Positions 43,008 through 55,074 of a DNA stretch of 64,000 nt are shown here, in pieces. The DNA is taken from contig JAOZPE010000013.1 in assembly GCA_029932915.1 (NCBI GenBank), positions 1-64,000 of the forward strand, given 5' to 3'. A model generated the notes under the pieces. It did no database searches, had not been told where the DNA came from, and saw only the letters and a program-made list of their open reading frames with translations. The stretch is from Candidatus Krumholzibacteriia bacterium (lineage in GTDB: Bacteria; Krumholzibacteriota; Krumholzibacteriia; JAJRXK01). Both the position numbers and the translations under genes were made by a program. Within the stretch, counting starts at the first letter, position 1; each line of letters opens with the position of its first letter.

Positions 43008-43333
43008 GGGCACCTCCGTGCGGAAGTAGGAGTACGGAGGTGGAACACCCGGCCCGGGCCGATTGGCAAGAAGTTGATCGACAGAGATGTCCCCAGGGCC
43101 AACGATCACCCGTCCAATCCCGCCAAGTCCACCGATGGAAAGAACTTGGCCGGACCTTTCCTGCTGCCCTTCCGGCCTGCCTCGCTTATACTTCACCTTC
43201 CCGGTGCCGCGGCGGGCAGGAGCTGTCGGCACCTGCCCCGCCGGGCCGGGAGCGGGACCCGCGGTGGCCCGGAGCGATCGGGAGACGCCTTTCCCGCCGG
43301 CCGGGACCGGCAGTGAAGAAGAGGAAGAACCAT
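43008..43333. promoter_or_regulatory. Divergent region upstream of the glycogen operon
   Basis: This 326-base gap between divergent genes has no ORF of note. On the plus strand a TATACT box at 43187 is a possible -10 for glgC, without a good -35. A hairpin of GGCGGGCAGG against CCTGCCCCGCC (43211-43242) would lie in the glgC leader. Not recognised as a known riboswitch. Confidence 0.4.
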
Positions 43334-44593
43334 ATGGGTTGGCAGCGGCGGTCACGGATCGTGGCTCTGGTCCTGGCCGGCGGCCAGGGACAGCGCCTGC
43401 GCCCTCTCACCGAACTGCGATCGAAGCCCGCCGTGCCCTTCGGGGGCAAGTGGCGCATCATCGACTTCGTCATGAGCAATCTGGTGAACTCGGGGATCCA
43501 CGGGATCTACGTGCTCACCCAGTACAAGGCCCAGTCGCTGCTCGAACATCTGCAGGAGACCTGGGTGCGCTCCTTCGGACCCAACAGTTTCATCACCGCG
43601 GTGCCGGCCCAGATGCAGTCGGGCCAATCGTGGTATCAGGGGACCGCCGACGCCATCCATCAGAACCTGCGTCTGCTGGACCGCTCGCGGCCCCACCTGG
43701 TGGCGGTCTTCGGCGGCGACCACGTCTACAAGATGAATGTCCGCCAGATGGTCGACTATCATCGCGAGTGCGGGGCGGTGGCCACGGTGGCCTGCATGCC
43801 GGTGCCGAGCGAAGAAGCCAGCGACTTCGGGGTGGTCAAGATCGACGGCCACCGGCGCATCGTCGAGTTCCAGGAGAAACCCGAGCATCCGGCGGAGATT
43901 CCCGGCCGTCCCGGCTGGAGTCTCATCTCCATGGGCAACTACATCTTCAACACCTCGACCCTCGTGGATTTCCTCGAGGAAGACGCGGCCGATCCCCACT
44001 CGGTCCACGACTTCGGCAAGTCCATCCTGCCCAAACTCATCGAGGTGATGCCGGTCTACGCCTACGACTTCCACCGCAATCGCATTCCCCTGGAGAGTGC
44101 GGAGGAGTCGGCCTACTGGCGGGACATCGGAACCCTGGACGCCTACTACGAAGCCAACCTCGATCTGAAGAACGTCCAGCCCAAGCTGAACCTGTACAAC
44201 TGGGACTGGCCCATCCGCAGCGTCAGCTACAGCGATCCACCGGTGAAGTTCGTCTTCGATGACGGGCACCGCCGGGGCGAGGCCATCCAGTCGACGGTCG
44301 CCGGCGGTTGCATCATCGCCGGTGGCTACGTGAAGGATTCGGTCCTCGGACGCAACATCCTCATCGATCAGGGTGCGGTCGTGGAGAACTCCGTCGTTCT
44401 GGACAACTGTTGGATCGGACGGGGTGCCCAGGTGCGCAACGCCATCATCGACAAGAACAACCACATCGCTCCGGGCGATCGCATCGGCTACGACGCAGCA
44501 CGTGATGCCGAACGTTTCCATATCTCCCCCGGAGGAATCGTCGTCGTCTCACGGGGGAAGGATTCACCGGAAAGCCGAGCCCGTGATGTCTGA
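43334..44593 (+). CDS. glgC: Glucose-1-phosphate adenylyltransferase
   Basis: Makes ADP-glucose from glucose-1-phosphate and ATP, the committed step of bacterial glycogen synthesis (419 aa). The nucleotidyltransferase domain has "ALVLAGGQGQRLRPLTELRSKPAVPFGGKWRIIDF"-type motifs near the start, "GTADAIHQNL", and "FGGDHVYKMN" with the metal Asp. The C-terminal left-handed beta-helix has hexapeptide repeats ("VENSVVLDNCWIGRGAQV"). Start ATG 43334 after GAGGAAGAA; the ORF track extends further up without support. First gene of the glycogen operon, overlapping the next by 8 bases. Confidence 0.95.
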   Translation: MGWQRRSRIVALVLAGGQGQRLRPLTELRSKPAVPFGGKWRIIDFVMSNLVNSGIHGIYVLTQYKAQSLLEHLQETWVRSFGPNSFITAVPAQMQSGQSWYQGTADAIHQNLRLLDRSRPHLVAVFGGDHVYKMNVRQMVDYHRECGAVATVACMPVPSEEASDFGVVKIDGHRRIVEFQEKPEHPAEIPGRPGWSLISMGNYIFNTSTLVDFLEEDAADPHSVHDFGKSILPKLIEVMPVYAYDFHRNRIPLESAEESAYWRDIGTLDAYYEANLDLKNVQPKLNLYNWDWPIRSVSYSDPPVKFVFDDGHRRGEAIQSTVAGGCIIAGGYVKDSVLGRNILIDQGAVVENSVVLDNCWIGRGAQVRNAIIDKNNHIAPGDRIGYDAARDAERFHISPGGIVVVSRGKDSPESRARDV

Positions 44594-46775
44594 GTTCCCA
44601 AGCGGTATCCCCTCTGCATCGAACGACAACGCCGGGGAGGGTTCGCATCCGACGGCGGCCAGTGAACTGGCGATCGTCCTGCACTTCCATCAGCCGGTGG
44701 GCAACTTCGGGCATGTCTTCGAGAAGGTCGCCGACGAGTGCTATGCACCTCTGCTGGAGATGCTCTTCGCGTTCCCCGAGCTGAAGACCCATCTGCACTT
44801 CAACGCCATCCTCCTCGAATGGTTCGACCACCACCGGCCCGAATTGTTGCGTCACATCGAGAGGATGGTGCGGAGGGGCAGCACGGAACTGCTCACCGGA
44901 GGGCTGTACGAACCCATCCTGGCCGTGCTTCCCGAGGAGGACGCGATCGGTCAGGTCCGGGCGTTGAGCATCGAACTCGAACACCGTTTCGGCCAGTACC
45001 CCAGCGGCGCGTGGTTGACCGAACGAGTGTGGGAACCGCGCATGCCCAACCCCCTGTCCCGGGCCGGGGTGAGCTACGTGGTCCTGGACGACGCCATCTT
45101 CAAGTGGGCCGGTCTCGATGAGCACCAGCTCCACGGCTACTACGTGAGCGACGACAACGGCCGGCCGCTGGCGCTCTTTCCCGGTGCGAAATCGCTGCGC
45201 TACAACATCCCCTTCCGTCCGGCCGAGAAGACCCTGGAGCTTCTCCACGGTCTGCCGTCCAACCCCGAACGCCCGCCCCTGATGGTCTATGCCGACGACG
45301 CCGAGAAGTTCGGGGAATGGCCTGGTACCTACGAGTGGGTCTACACCAAGGGATGGCTACGCGACTTCCTGGAGAAGCTGCGGGACGACGAAGCGGTGGC
45401 GACGGTCCATCTGAGTGATCGCCTGAAGCGCTTCCCACCCCTGGGCCGGGTCTACCCGCCCACTGCGAGTTATCCGGAGATGACCGTGTGGGCTCTGCCC
45501 ACGCCGGCACGGGCTCGTATGGAGCGTCTGATGAAGGGCCTGGCCGAGGACGATCCCGAGGATCTGCTGCCCCTGATGCGCGGCGGCCATTGGAGGGGTT
45601 TCCTGGCCAAGTATCCCGAGGCGAACCGTCTGCACAAGAGGATGCTCCGGGTGAGCCGCAGGCATCAGGCGCTGGAGGCGGCCGGTACCGACGACGAACG
45701 CCTGGGCCGCGCCCTGCGCGATCTCTACCGGGGCCAATGCAATGACGCCTACTGGCACGGGGTCTTCGGCGGGGTCTACCTGCCGCATCTACGGCGATCG
45801 GTCGAGAGCTTCCTCATTCGCGCCGAGCGCGCGCTCGATCACCTCGAGAAGGGATATTTCGACTGGGTGGAGGCCCGCCCCGCCGACTTCGACGCCGATG
45901 GGGTCGATGAGGTGGAGATGGCCAATCCGCACACCCGGGTGGTGATCGACCGCAAGGGCGGCCGCCTGCTCGCGTGGGACCTGAACGCCGCCTGCGACAA
46001 CTGGGTGACGGTGATGCAGCGCCACGAGGAACCCTTCCACACCGACCTGCTGGCGGGAAGGGTTCAATATGTCGACGAGAACGGCCTGCCCCTGGAACGC
46101 GATGGAGACGGCGAGGAGATCGCCACCATCCACGGGGCCATCCGGGTGAAACCGGGTGTGACGCCCGCCGATCTGGCGGTCGATCGGCACGAGCGGGTGG
46201 CCGCGATCGGCTGGTCTGCTCCCGAACTGCTGGAGCTGGACGATCCCCGGGGCATCGAGGAACTCGCGCGTCCCCTGTCGGGTATGTGGGATGTCGATGT
46301 GATCGACGAGAAGGGGATGACCAGGATGTCCACCGAGCAGGAGGGCTTACGACTGCGGCAGGCGTATCGGCTGTCCACGGATGGGGCCTCGCTCACCGTC
46401 GAAGTGGAGATCGAACCTGCCGAGGGCCCCCGACGTTTCCTGAGCGAGTGGAATCTCCTGATGGGGTGGACCGGGGACGACCTGGAGATCGAGGAGGGCG
46501 GGGAATTCATCCTGCGGCCGCAGGGAAGCCTCGAGAACTGTCACGCTCTCCGTTTCCGCGGTGGGGGAGACCGGACCCTTTCGGTGACGATCGATCCTCC
46601 TGCGCATGTCCACTGGGCTCCGGTCCACACCGTGTCGTCCTCGGAGGCGGGACTGGAGAAGATCGGCCAGGGAAGTTGCATCCTCTTCGATTGGCTCATC
46701 GACACGCCCCGCGATCTGCGACTGGTCCTGGAACCATCCGCTCCCGATCTGAAGGATGAGGCGATCGATGGCTGA
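44586..46775 (+). CDS. GH57 4-alpha-glucanotransferase-like enzyme
   Basis: Glycoside hydrolase family 57 protein with DUF1925/DUF1926-type C-terminal beta domains (729 aa). It resembles Thermococcus 4-alpha-glucanotransferase: "ELAIVLHFHQPVGNFGHVFE" at the start, catalytic nucleophile Glu in "LTGGLYEPILAVLP", and acid/base Asp in "MVYADDAEKFGEWP". It moves maltooligosaccharide segments or hydrolyses alpha-1,4 bonds. The start at 44586 overlaps glgC; the ORF-track start is inside glgC. No signal peptide, so it works on cytosolic glucan. Confidence 0.88.
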   Translation: MSEFPSGIPSASNDNAGEGSHPTAASELAIVLHFHQPVGNFGHVFEKVADECYAPLLEMLFAFPELKTHLHFNAILLEWFDHHRPELLRHIERMVRRGSTELLTGGLYEPILAVLPEEDAIGQVRALSIELEHRFGQYPSGAWLTERVWEPRMPNPLSRAGVSYVVLDDAIFKWAGLDEHQLHGYYVSDDNGRPLALFPGAKSLRYNIPFRPAEKTLELLHGLPSNPERPPLMVYADDAEKFGEWPGTYEWVYTKGWLRDFLEKLRDDEAVATVHLSDRLKRFPPLGRVYPPTASYPEMTVWALPTPARARMERLMKGLAEDDPEDLLPLMRGGHWRGFLAKYPEANRLHKRMLRVSRRHQALEAAGTDDERLGRALRDLYRGQCNDAYWHGVFGGVYLPHLRRSVESFLIRAERALDHLEKGYFDWVEARPADFDADGVDEVEMANPHTRVVIDRKGGRLLAWDLNAACDNWVTVMQRHEEPFHTDLLAGRVQYVDENGLPLERDGDGEEIATIHGAIRVKPGVTPADLAVDRHERVAAIGWSAPELLELDDPRGIEELARPLSGMWDVDVIDEKGMTRMSTEQEGLRLRQAYRLSTDGASLTVEVEIEPAEGPRRFLSEWNLLMGWTGDDLEIEEGGEFILRPQGSLENCHALRFRGGGDRTLSVTIDPPAHVHWAPVHTVSSSEAGLEKIGQGSCILFDWLIDTPRDLRLVLEPSAPDLKDEAIDG

Positions 46776-49170
46776 GTTCTTCGTCTTCCACGGCCATTTC
46801 TATCAGCCACCCCGGGAGAATCCGTGGACGGGATTGATCTCCCGCGAGTTGAGCGCGGCTCCCTACCACGACTGGAACGAGCGTATCGACGCGGAATGCT
46901 ACCGCCCCAACGCCTACGGGCGCATCGTCGACGAAGACCGGCGCATCGAGGCGATGGTGAACAACTATGCCCACATCTCGTTCAACGTGGGCCCCACCTT
47001 GTTGCGTTGGCTGCGCGAGTTCGATCCCCTGACCCTGCGGCGAATGATCGATGCGGACCGTGAGAGCGCCCGCCGCAACGGCGGCCACGGCAACGCGATC
47101 GCCCAGGCCTACAATCACATCATCCTTCCCCTGGCCGATGCGCGTGATCGTTCGACCCAGATCAAGTGGGGTCTGCGGGTGTTCGAACATCATTTCCAAC
47201 GCCCGGCCGAGGCCGTCTGGTTGCCCGAGACCGCAGCCAACCACCGCGTCCTCGATGAACTCATCGAGCAGCGGCTGCGCTTCGTGATCCTCGCTCCCCA
47301 GCAAGCGGCTCGGGTGCGTCCTCTGCAAGGCGGCCCGTGGGCGGATGTGCGGGGAGGAATGGTGGACACCACCGTGCCCTACCTCTACCGGCATCGGGAC
47401 GGCTCCGGGCGCGGTATCGCGGTCTTCTTCTACGACGGAGAGTTGGCCCAACGAATCGCCTTCGGTGATGCGTTGCACGACAGCGGCCGTTTCCTTGAAC
47501 ACGTACTCGAGGCCGGGAAACGATTCGCGGGGCCGTTGGTGCACGCGGCGGCCGATGGCGAGACCGCCGGACACCATCACGCGTGGGGTGACCGCGTTCT
47601 GGCGCACACCCTGACCCGCGCTCTCCCTGCCGAGGGCATTCGTGTCACCAACTACGGTTGGGTCCTCGACCAGATGGAACCCCGTCACGAAGTGGAACTC
47701 GATCTGGGACCCGACGGCGAGGGCAGTTCGTGGTCGTGTCCGCATGGAGTCGGCCGCTGGATCCGCGACTGCGGGTGCAGCATCTCCCACACTCCCGGTT
47801 GGAATCAACGCTGGCGCACCGGCCTGCGCCGGGCGTTCGATGTATTGCGCGATGGGTCGCGTCCGTACTTCGAAGAGGAGGCGGGCAAGCTCCTGGACGA
47901 TCCGTGGGCAGCGCGCGACGCCTACGTCGATGTCCTCCTGGACCCGGGCGAGGAGACGCGGCGTGCCTTCCTGCAAGATCAGGGCAAGGGAGATCTGTCA
48001 CCTTCTGCGCAGGTTCGGGCGCTCTCATTGCTGGAGATGCAGCATCAACTCATGTTGCAGTACACCAGTTGCGGATGGTTCTTCGACGACATCAGCGGCC
48101 TCGAATCGAGACAGGTCCTGCGCTACGCCGCCCGGGCCCTGGACCTGTGGACCGAGCTCGGAGGCGACCCTCCGGCCCGCGCGTTCCTCGATTTCCTCTC
48201 ACAGGCCCGCAGCAACCGCCCTGAACAGGGTCATGGGGCGGCGATCTTCCGCGACATCACCACCGAGGACACCGTCGATCCGCGGCAGATCCTCGTCCAC
48301 GCGGCACTTCGGGCCGACGAGGACGATCACGACGAGGGATCGGCGGGTGACTGGTGCTGGCGGGTGAAGAACCGCGAGCGGCACGGGAAGAACGGCCGTA
48401 TCCTGCACACCGGAAGGGTGGAGGTGCGGCAGTCGCAGACCGGGCGTCTCTACCGTGGTGTGGTCGCCGTCCTCGAGAAGGGTGACCTCGATCTGGACGG
48501 TCGGGTTCGGCTGGAGATGAGCGAGGAGGACTTCGTCCGCGTGGGCCGGCTTCTCGGTGCGGCGTTGGTGGATGGGGAAGAGGAGGCCGTGCTCGATCAG
48601 GAGTTCACCGATCTGCGCTACAACGCGGAGAGTCTGCTCGGCACGGGAGGGCGGGAACTGCTGGCTCCCATCGTCCAGCGCAGTTACCGCAATTTCCAGG
48701 AGAGTCTCTCCGCTCTCCATCGTGGGCATCGGCACCTCTTGGCCGGAGTGCGCGAGCTGGGACTGGATGAGCCCGATTTCCTGGAGGAACTGGCCCGGGT
48801 CTCCCTGGAGGCGGCCTTGCGTTCCAAGCTGGAACGTGCGCTGGCCGACCCCGATGAGGCCGAACGCGAGGCCATGAGAAGGGCAGTGGACGATGCCCGC
48901 CGGGACGGGATCGAACTCGATCTGTCCGCCTTGCGGCCCCGCCTGGAAGCGGCACTGGAGGAGAGTCTGCAACGGCTCGATCTGTCACGGGCGTCGCGGC
49001 TGTTGGCCCTGGCCCAGGAGGCGCAGATCCCGGTGTTCCTGTTCCGGGCCCAGGAACGTTTCGTCGAGACGATCCGGCACTATCCCGACCACGACAAGAT
49101 CCTGAGGGTGGGAGAGCGATTGGGATTGTCGGAGAGCTTCCTTCTTTCCGTGATGGGAGGTGGAGAATGA
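46768..49170 (+). CDS. GH57-DUF3536 family protein
   Basis: Second GH57 protein of the operon (800 aa). The N-terminal GH57 barrel begins "FVFHGHFYQPPRENPWTG" with a likely catalytic Glu in "AVWLPETAANHRVLDEL". A long C-terminal DUF3536 region is helical ("LREDDHDEGSAGDWCW"-like insert and "SLSALHRGHRHLLAGVRELG"). Activity in this subgroup is not settled; amylase- or transferase-type action on glycogen is likely from context. Start: ATG 46768, overlapping the previous stop by 8 bases, not the ORF-track ATG at 46756. Four-base overlap with glgA. Confidence 0.82.
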   Translation: MAEFFVFHGHFYQPPRENPWTGLISRELSAAPYHDWNERIDAECYRPNAYGRIVDEDRRIEAMVNNYAHISFNVGPTLLRWLREFDPLTLRRMIDADRESARRNGGHGNAIAQAYNHIILPLADARDRSTQIKWGLRVFEHHFQRPAEAVWLPETAANHRVLDELIEQRLRFVILAPQQAARVRPLQGGPWADVRGGMVDTTVPYLYRHRDGSGRGIAVFFYDGELAQRIAFGDALHDSGRFLEHVLEAGKRFAGPLVHAAADGETAGHHHAWGDRVLAHTLTRALPAEGIRVTNYGWVLDQMEPRHEVELDLGPDGEGSSWSCPHGVGRWIRDCGCSISHTPGWNQRWRTGLRRAFDVLRDGSRPYFEEEAGKLLDDPWAARDAYVDVLLDPGEETRRAFLQDQGKGDLSPSAQVRALSLLEMQHQLMLQYTSCGWFFDDISGLESRQVLRYAARALDLWTELGGDPPARAFLDFLSQARSNRPEQGHGAAIFRDITTEDTVDPRQILVHAALRADEDDHDEGSAGDWCWRVKNRERHGKNGRILHTGRVEVRQSQTGRLYRGVVAVLEKGDLDLDGRVRLEMSEEDFVRVGRLLGAALVDGEEEAVLDQEFTDLRYNAESLLGTGGRELLAPIVQRSYRNFQESLSALHRGHRHLLAGVRELGLDEPDFLEELARVSLEAALRSKLERALADPDEAEREAMRRAVDDARRDGIELDLSALRPRLEAALEESLQRLDLSRASRLLALAQEAQIPVFLFRAQERFVETIRHYPDHDKILRVGERLGLSESFLLSVMGGGE

Positions 49171-51184
49171 ACTCCGACCCACCTCGTCCGAGCGTGCTGT
49201 GGGTGAGCCCGGAGGCGGCTCCCTATGCCAGCACGGGGGGCTTGGCCGAGGTCTCGGGTACGATGCCTCGCCGCATGCACGCGGCGGGTTGGAATGTCCA
49301 GCAGCTTCTGCCCTACTACCGCACCGTCCGGACCGGCCCCTATCCTCTGCCGATTCTCGAGTCGATTCCGTTCACCATCGAACTGGCCGGCCGGATCTTC
49401 GATACCCGCCTGTTGCGCAGTACCACTCCTGACGGTCTGACCATCCATCTTCTCGAGTGCGACGAGCTCTACGACCGCAGTGGGATCTACGCCGAGAACG
49501 GGCACGACTATCCCGACAACCACATCCGCTTTGGGGTCTTCGCCAAGGCGGCCTGCGAACTGGCCAAGGCCGAGGGCATCGAGGTGATGCATCTGCACGA
49601 CTGGACCGCTGCACTGGCCGTCGTCTTCCTGGGCACCCACTATCGGCAGGATCCCGCCCTGGCCGAGCTGCGGGTGGTCCAGAGCATCCACAACCTCGCC
49701 CACCCCGGTTGTTTCCAGACCCATACCCTCGATGAACTGGGTCTCTCGCGCGAACTCGGCCGGTGGAACATCATGGGTTACCAGGACGAGGTGAGCTGGC
49801 TCAAGGGCGGGATCCTCCTGGCCGACGCCATCCATACCGTCAGTCCACGCTATGCCCGTGAGATCCTCCGGCCGGAGGAAGGGCGGGGCATGGACGCCTT
49901 GTTGCGTCTGAGGTCGGATCGGCTGTGGGGCATCCTCAACGGTATCGACTATTCCGAGGGCGACCCCTGCTGTGACGAGACCCTGCCCGCGACCTTCGAT
50001 CGCGATCATCTCGAGGGGAAGAGGGAGTGCAAGCGAGCCCTGTTGAAGGAGATGGATCTCGACGGTGACCTCCGTGATCCCCTGATGGCCTTCGTGGGTC
50101 GGGTGGTGTTGCAGAAGGGTCTCGATCTGCTCCTGGACGCGGCGCCGGCGATCCTGGCCAAGGGGGCGAGGATCATCATCCTGGGCACGGGCGATCCCCG
50201 GCTCGAACAGCGCTGCGTCGAGCTGGCCCGGGCCTACCCCCGGAAGGTGGCCGTCCATCTCGGCTTCGAGCGGGTCCTGGCGCGCCGGCTCCTGGCCGGG
50301 GTGGACATGGTGTTGATGCCGTCGCGTTTCGAGCCCTGCGGGCTCACCCAGATGCAGGCCATGCGCTACGGGACCATTCCCATCGTGCATGGGGTGGGGG
50401 GGCTGGCCGACACCGTTCGCAACGTCACCGCCTCGTCGCTGTCGTCGGGGAAGGCCACCGGATTCGTCTTCCACACCGAGACCGCGCGGGCTCTGAGCCT
50501 GTGCGTCAATCGGGCCCTGAAACTGTATCGGGACCGGCGCAAGTGGACCCGCCTGATGCGGACGGCGATGGCCCAGGACTGGTCGTGGATGGCGGCCCTG
50601 CCGCGCTACGAGGAACTCTACCGCAGCCTCTTCGAGCACGAGCCCTGGCGTTTCACCATCGACCTGCCCCTGCCCGGCGAGCCCAGCGCGCGTGAGCCCG
50701 ATCCCTTCATCGACTGGGGACCGGTTCTGCCCAGTCGATACGGCGAGGATTCCATCCGTCTGATGGTGCAGTCGCCGACGAAACTCTATGTGTACTGGGA
50801 AGTGGCACCGGGGCGTGCCGAGGGTCCGTTTCAACTGCGGATCGAGCGCGAGGACGGCTCGTGGACCGAGGCGGCGGAGCTGGGCGAGGTCGGCGAGTAC
50901 TGGATCGATGCCCAGCCGCATCGGAGTTACCGGGTTCGGATCCTCGATCGCTCGGGACGGGTGGTGTTGCAGAGCAACCCGGTGACGACGCCGCGCGATA
51001 CCCCCTCACCGCATCACGACGCGCATTGGCTCGAGGCCGAGGAGCGCCGCCGCCGCCATCTGGCCGCGCGGCGGAGGATGGCCCGCGCCGCCGGCGAGCC
51101 CATTCCTCCCTACGCCTACGAGGAGATCGCCATCCACGACGGCTCGTCCTCCAACCTGCACCTGCGGTGGAAGCGAGGCCGATC

Positions 51185-51188
<4 letters not shown>
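49167..51188 (+). CDS. glgA: Glycogen synthase (GT5) with C-terminal DUF4912 domain
   Basis: Elongates alpha-1,4-glucan from ADP-glucose (673 aa, ~170 longer than usual). The GT5 part (about 1-510) keeps the late donor motif "PSRFEPCGLTQMQAMRYGTIP". The N-terminal K-x-GGL loop reads "YASTGGLAEVSG", with Ser at the position of the usual Lys that contacts the donor. Residues ~525-620 are a DUF4912-type beta-sandwich ("LMVQSPTKLYVYWEVAPGRA"), followed by a basic tail, possibly a carbohydrate- or partner-binding add-on. ATGA overlaps with both neighbours make tight translational coupling. Confidence 0.9.
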
Positions 51189-52774
<1,586 letters not shown>

Positions 52775-52784
52775 GGAGCGAAGG

Positions 52785-52825
52785 GCATCTCACTTGCTTG
52801 TTCTTGCGGCGAGCGGATGAGATGC
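52785..52825 (+). promoter_or_regulatory. Intercistronic hairpin before glgP
   Basis: GCATCTCA pairs with TGAGATGC (8 bp), and inside it CTTGC pairs with GCGAG, giving a two-tier stem in the 91-base gap between the branching enzyme and glgP. It may damp read-through, stabilise the upstream message or be a processing site. There is no T-run after it. Confidence 0.45.
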
Positions 52826-52865
52826 AGAACCATTCTGGAATCCTGGTTTCAGGCAGGAGACACCG

Positions 52866-55043
52866 ATGCTGATTCCAACCTTGAACGTGGCCGACATCGA
52901 GCTGCCCAAGGAACTCGTGAAACTCTACGACCTGGCCTACAACCTGTGGTGGACGTGGTCCCCGCGGGCACGGCGTCTGTTCAGTGCGGTCGAGGGCGTG
53001 GCATGGACGCGCTATCGCAACCCGGTGGAGATGCTCATCAACGTCGAGCCGGACCACTGGGAGAGCCTCATCGCCAGTGAGACCTTCATGACCACCTATG
53101 CCTCGGTCATGCGCGAGTTCGAGGAGTACATGGCCGAAGAGGAGAGCTCCTGGTATCACACGCGCTATGGGGTGCCGAAGCCGGCACGGGTGGCCTACTT
53201 CTCCACCGAGTACGGAGTGCACGAGAGCCTGCCGGGCTATTCGGGCGGTCTGGGTGTCCTCAGCGGCGACCACTTGAAGGCGGCCAGTGACCTGGGCCTT
53301 CCCCTGGTGGCGGTCGGTTTGCTCTACCGCATGGGCTACTTCAACCAGACGATCGACGCGGATGGCTTCCAGCAGCACATGTATCCCCACTACGACTCCA
53401 CCCGTCTGCCCCTGAGGCCGGTGAGCGGTCCGACCGGAAGACAGGTGATCGTTCGCATTCCGTTCCCCGGACGGGAGGTGGCGGCGAAGGTCTGGCTGGC
53501 CCAGGTGGGTCGTGTCCCTCTCCTTCTGCTCGACACCGACATCCCCCAGAACGACCCGTCGGATCGTCCCATCACCAGCATCCTCTACGTGCGGGGCCGC
53601 GAGATGCGCCTGGCCCAGGAACTGGTGCTCGGAGTAGGGGGAGTGAAGGCTCTCGACGCTTTGAGCATCGAGCCGCAGGTCTGGCACCTCAACGAGGGCC
53701 ACAGCGCGCTGCTGCAGTTGGAGCGCATCCGGATGACGGCCAAGAAGGAAGAGCTCTCCTTCGACGATGCGTTGCAGACGGTCAAGGCGTGCACGGTGTT
53801 CACCACCCATACTCCGGTTCCGGCGGGGAACGAGATCTTCGACCGCGGTCTGGTGGCGAAGTATCTGGGTCCGTGGACCGAGGATCTGGAGGTGGAACCC
53901 CCGGTGCTGCTCGATCTGGGCAATGCGGACAACCACGCCGGCGAGAACCAGCCCTTCAACATGACCGCGTTCGCGATCCGCACCAGCCGCAACACCAACG
54001 GGGTGAGCCGGCTCCACGGCCGGGTGAGCAGCAACATGTGGCGGCACCTCTTCCCCGATGCCGGTCCGGACGATCTTCCCGTGGGCTACATCACCAACGG
54101 GGTGCACATCTCCACCTGGCTGGGAATGGAACTGCTGGAGTTGTTCAACCGCTACTTCGGCATCGGCTGGAAGGACCGCCGACTCACCGTCGAAGACTGG
54201 AAGGCGATCGACGAGATTCCCGACGAGGAGATCTGGCGGGCGCACCTGGTGCAGAAGCGCCGGCTCGCCCGCTTCGTGCGCGTGCGGCTGCGTCAGCAGT
54301 TCGCCCGGCACGGGCACGGTCCCGACGAACTCCGTGAGCTGGAGAACTGGCTGGACGAGGATATCCTCACCATCGGTTTCGCCAGGCGCTTCGCCACCTA
54401 CAAGCGGGCCGACCTGCTCTTCCGCGACATGCACCGTCTGCGCCGGTTGGTGCGCGACGCCGATCGTCCCATCCAGATCATCCTCGCCGGCAAGGCCCAC
54501 CCCGCCGACCGGCCGGGACAGGAGCTCATCCAGCACATCTTCCAGATCTCCCGCTCGCCCGACTTCCAGGGCCGGGTGATCTTCCTGGAGAACTACGACA
54601 TGCGGGTGGCCCGAGCGCTGGTCCAGGGCGTCGATCTGTGGCTGAACACCCCGGTGCGGCCGATGGAGGCCAGCGGCACCAGCGGCCAGAAGGCGGCGAT
54701 GAACGGCGCCCTCAACTTCAGCGTGCTCGACGGATGGTGGCCCGAGGCCTACGACGAGATCAACGGCTGGACCATCGGGACGGACCGGGACTATCCCGAT
54801 CGCGACGAACAGGACCGCGAGGACAGCCTGTCGCTGTACGACACCCTGGAGGAGGCCATCATTCCTCTCTACTATGAACGAGGGGAGGATGGAGTACCCA
54901 AGGGATGGGTTCTGCGCATGAAGGACAGCATGGCCACCATCACGCCGCGCTTCAGCGCCGAGCGGATGGTGCGCGACTACACGGAGAAGATCTACGGGCT
55001 GTGCGACGAAATCGACGAGACGGCGGTGAAGACCGAGACATGA
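52866..55043 (+). CDS. glgP: Alpha-glucan (glycogen) phosphorylase
   Basis: PLP enzyme releasing glucose-1-phosphate from alpha-glucan (725 aa). It belongs to the shorter bacterial/archaeal alpha-glucan phosphorylase type with an N-terminal DUF3417 segment ("YDLAYNLWWTWSPRARRLF"). Seen: "YFSTEYGVHESLPGYSGGLG", "WHLNEGHSALLQLE", and the phosphate/PLP site "EASGTSGQKAAMNGALN". Start ATG 52866 after GGAG. It lies 91 bases after the branching enzyme with a hairpin between, so its expression may be partly separate from the synthetic genes. Confidence 0.92.
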   Translation: MLIPTLNVADIELPKELVKLYDLAYNLWWTWSPRARRLFSAVEGVAWTRYRNPVEMLINVEPDHWESLIASETFMTTYASVMREFEEYMAEEESSWYHTRYGVPKPARVAYFSTEYGVHESLPGYSGGLGVLSGDHLKAASDLGLPLVAVGLLYRMGYFNQTIDADGFQQHMYPHYDSTRLPLRPVSGPTGRQVIVRIPFPGREVAAKVWLAQVGRVPLLLLDTDIPQNDPSDRPITSILYVRGREMRLAQELVLGVGGVKALDALSIEPQVWHLNEGHSALLQLERIRMTAKKEELSFDDALQTVKACTVFTTHTPVPAGNEIFDRGLVAKYLGPWTEDLEVEPPVLLDLGNADNHAGENQPFNMTAFAIRTSRNTNGVSRLHGRVSSNMWRHLFPDAGPDDLPVGYITNGVHISTWLGMELLELFNRYFGIGWKDRRLTVEDWKAIDEIPDEEIWRAHLVQKRRLARFVRVRLRQQFARHGHGPDELRELENWLDEDILTIGFARRFATYKRADLLFRDMHRLRRLVRDADRPIQIILAGKAHPADRPGQELIQHIFQISRSPDFQGRVIFLENYDMRVARALVQGVDLWLNTPVRPMEASGTSGQKAAMNGALNFSVLDGWWPEAYDEINGWTIGTDRDYPDRDEQDREDSLSLYDTLEEAIIPLYYERGEDGVPKGWVLRMKDSMATITPRFSAERMVRDYTEKIYGLCDEIDETAVKTET

Positions 55044-55074
55044 TGACTGCGGTCATGCAGACGAGGGCCCGGCG

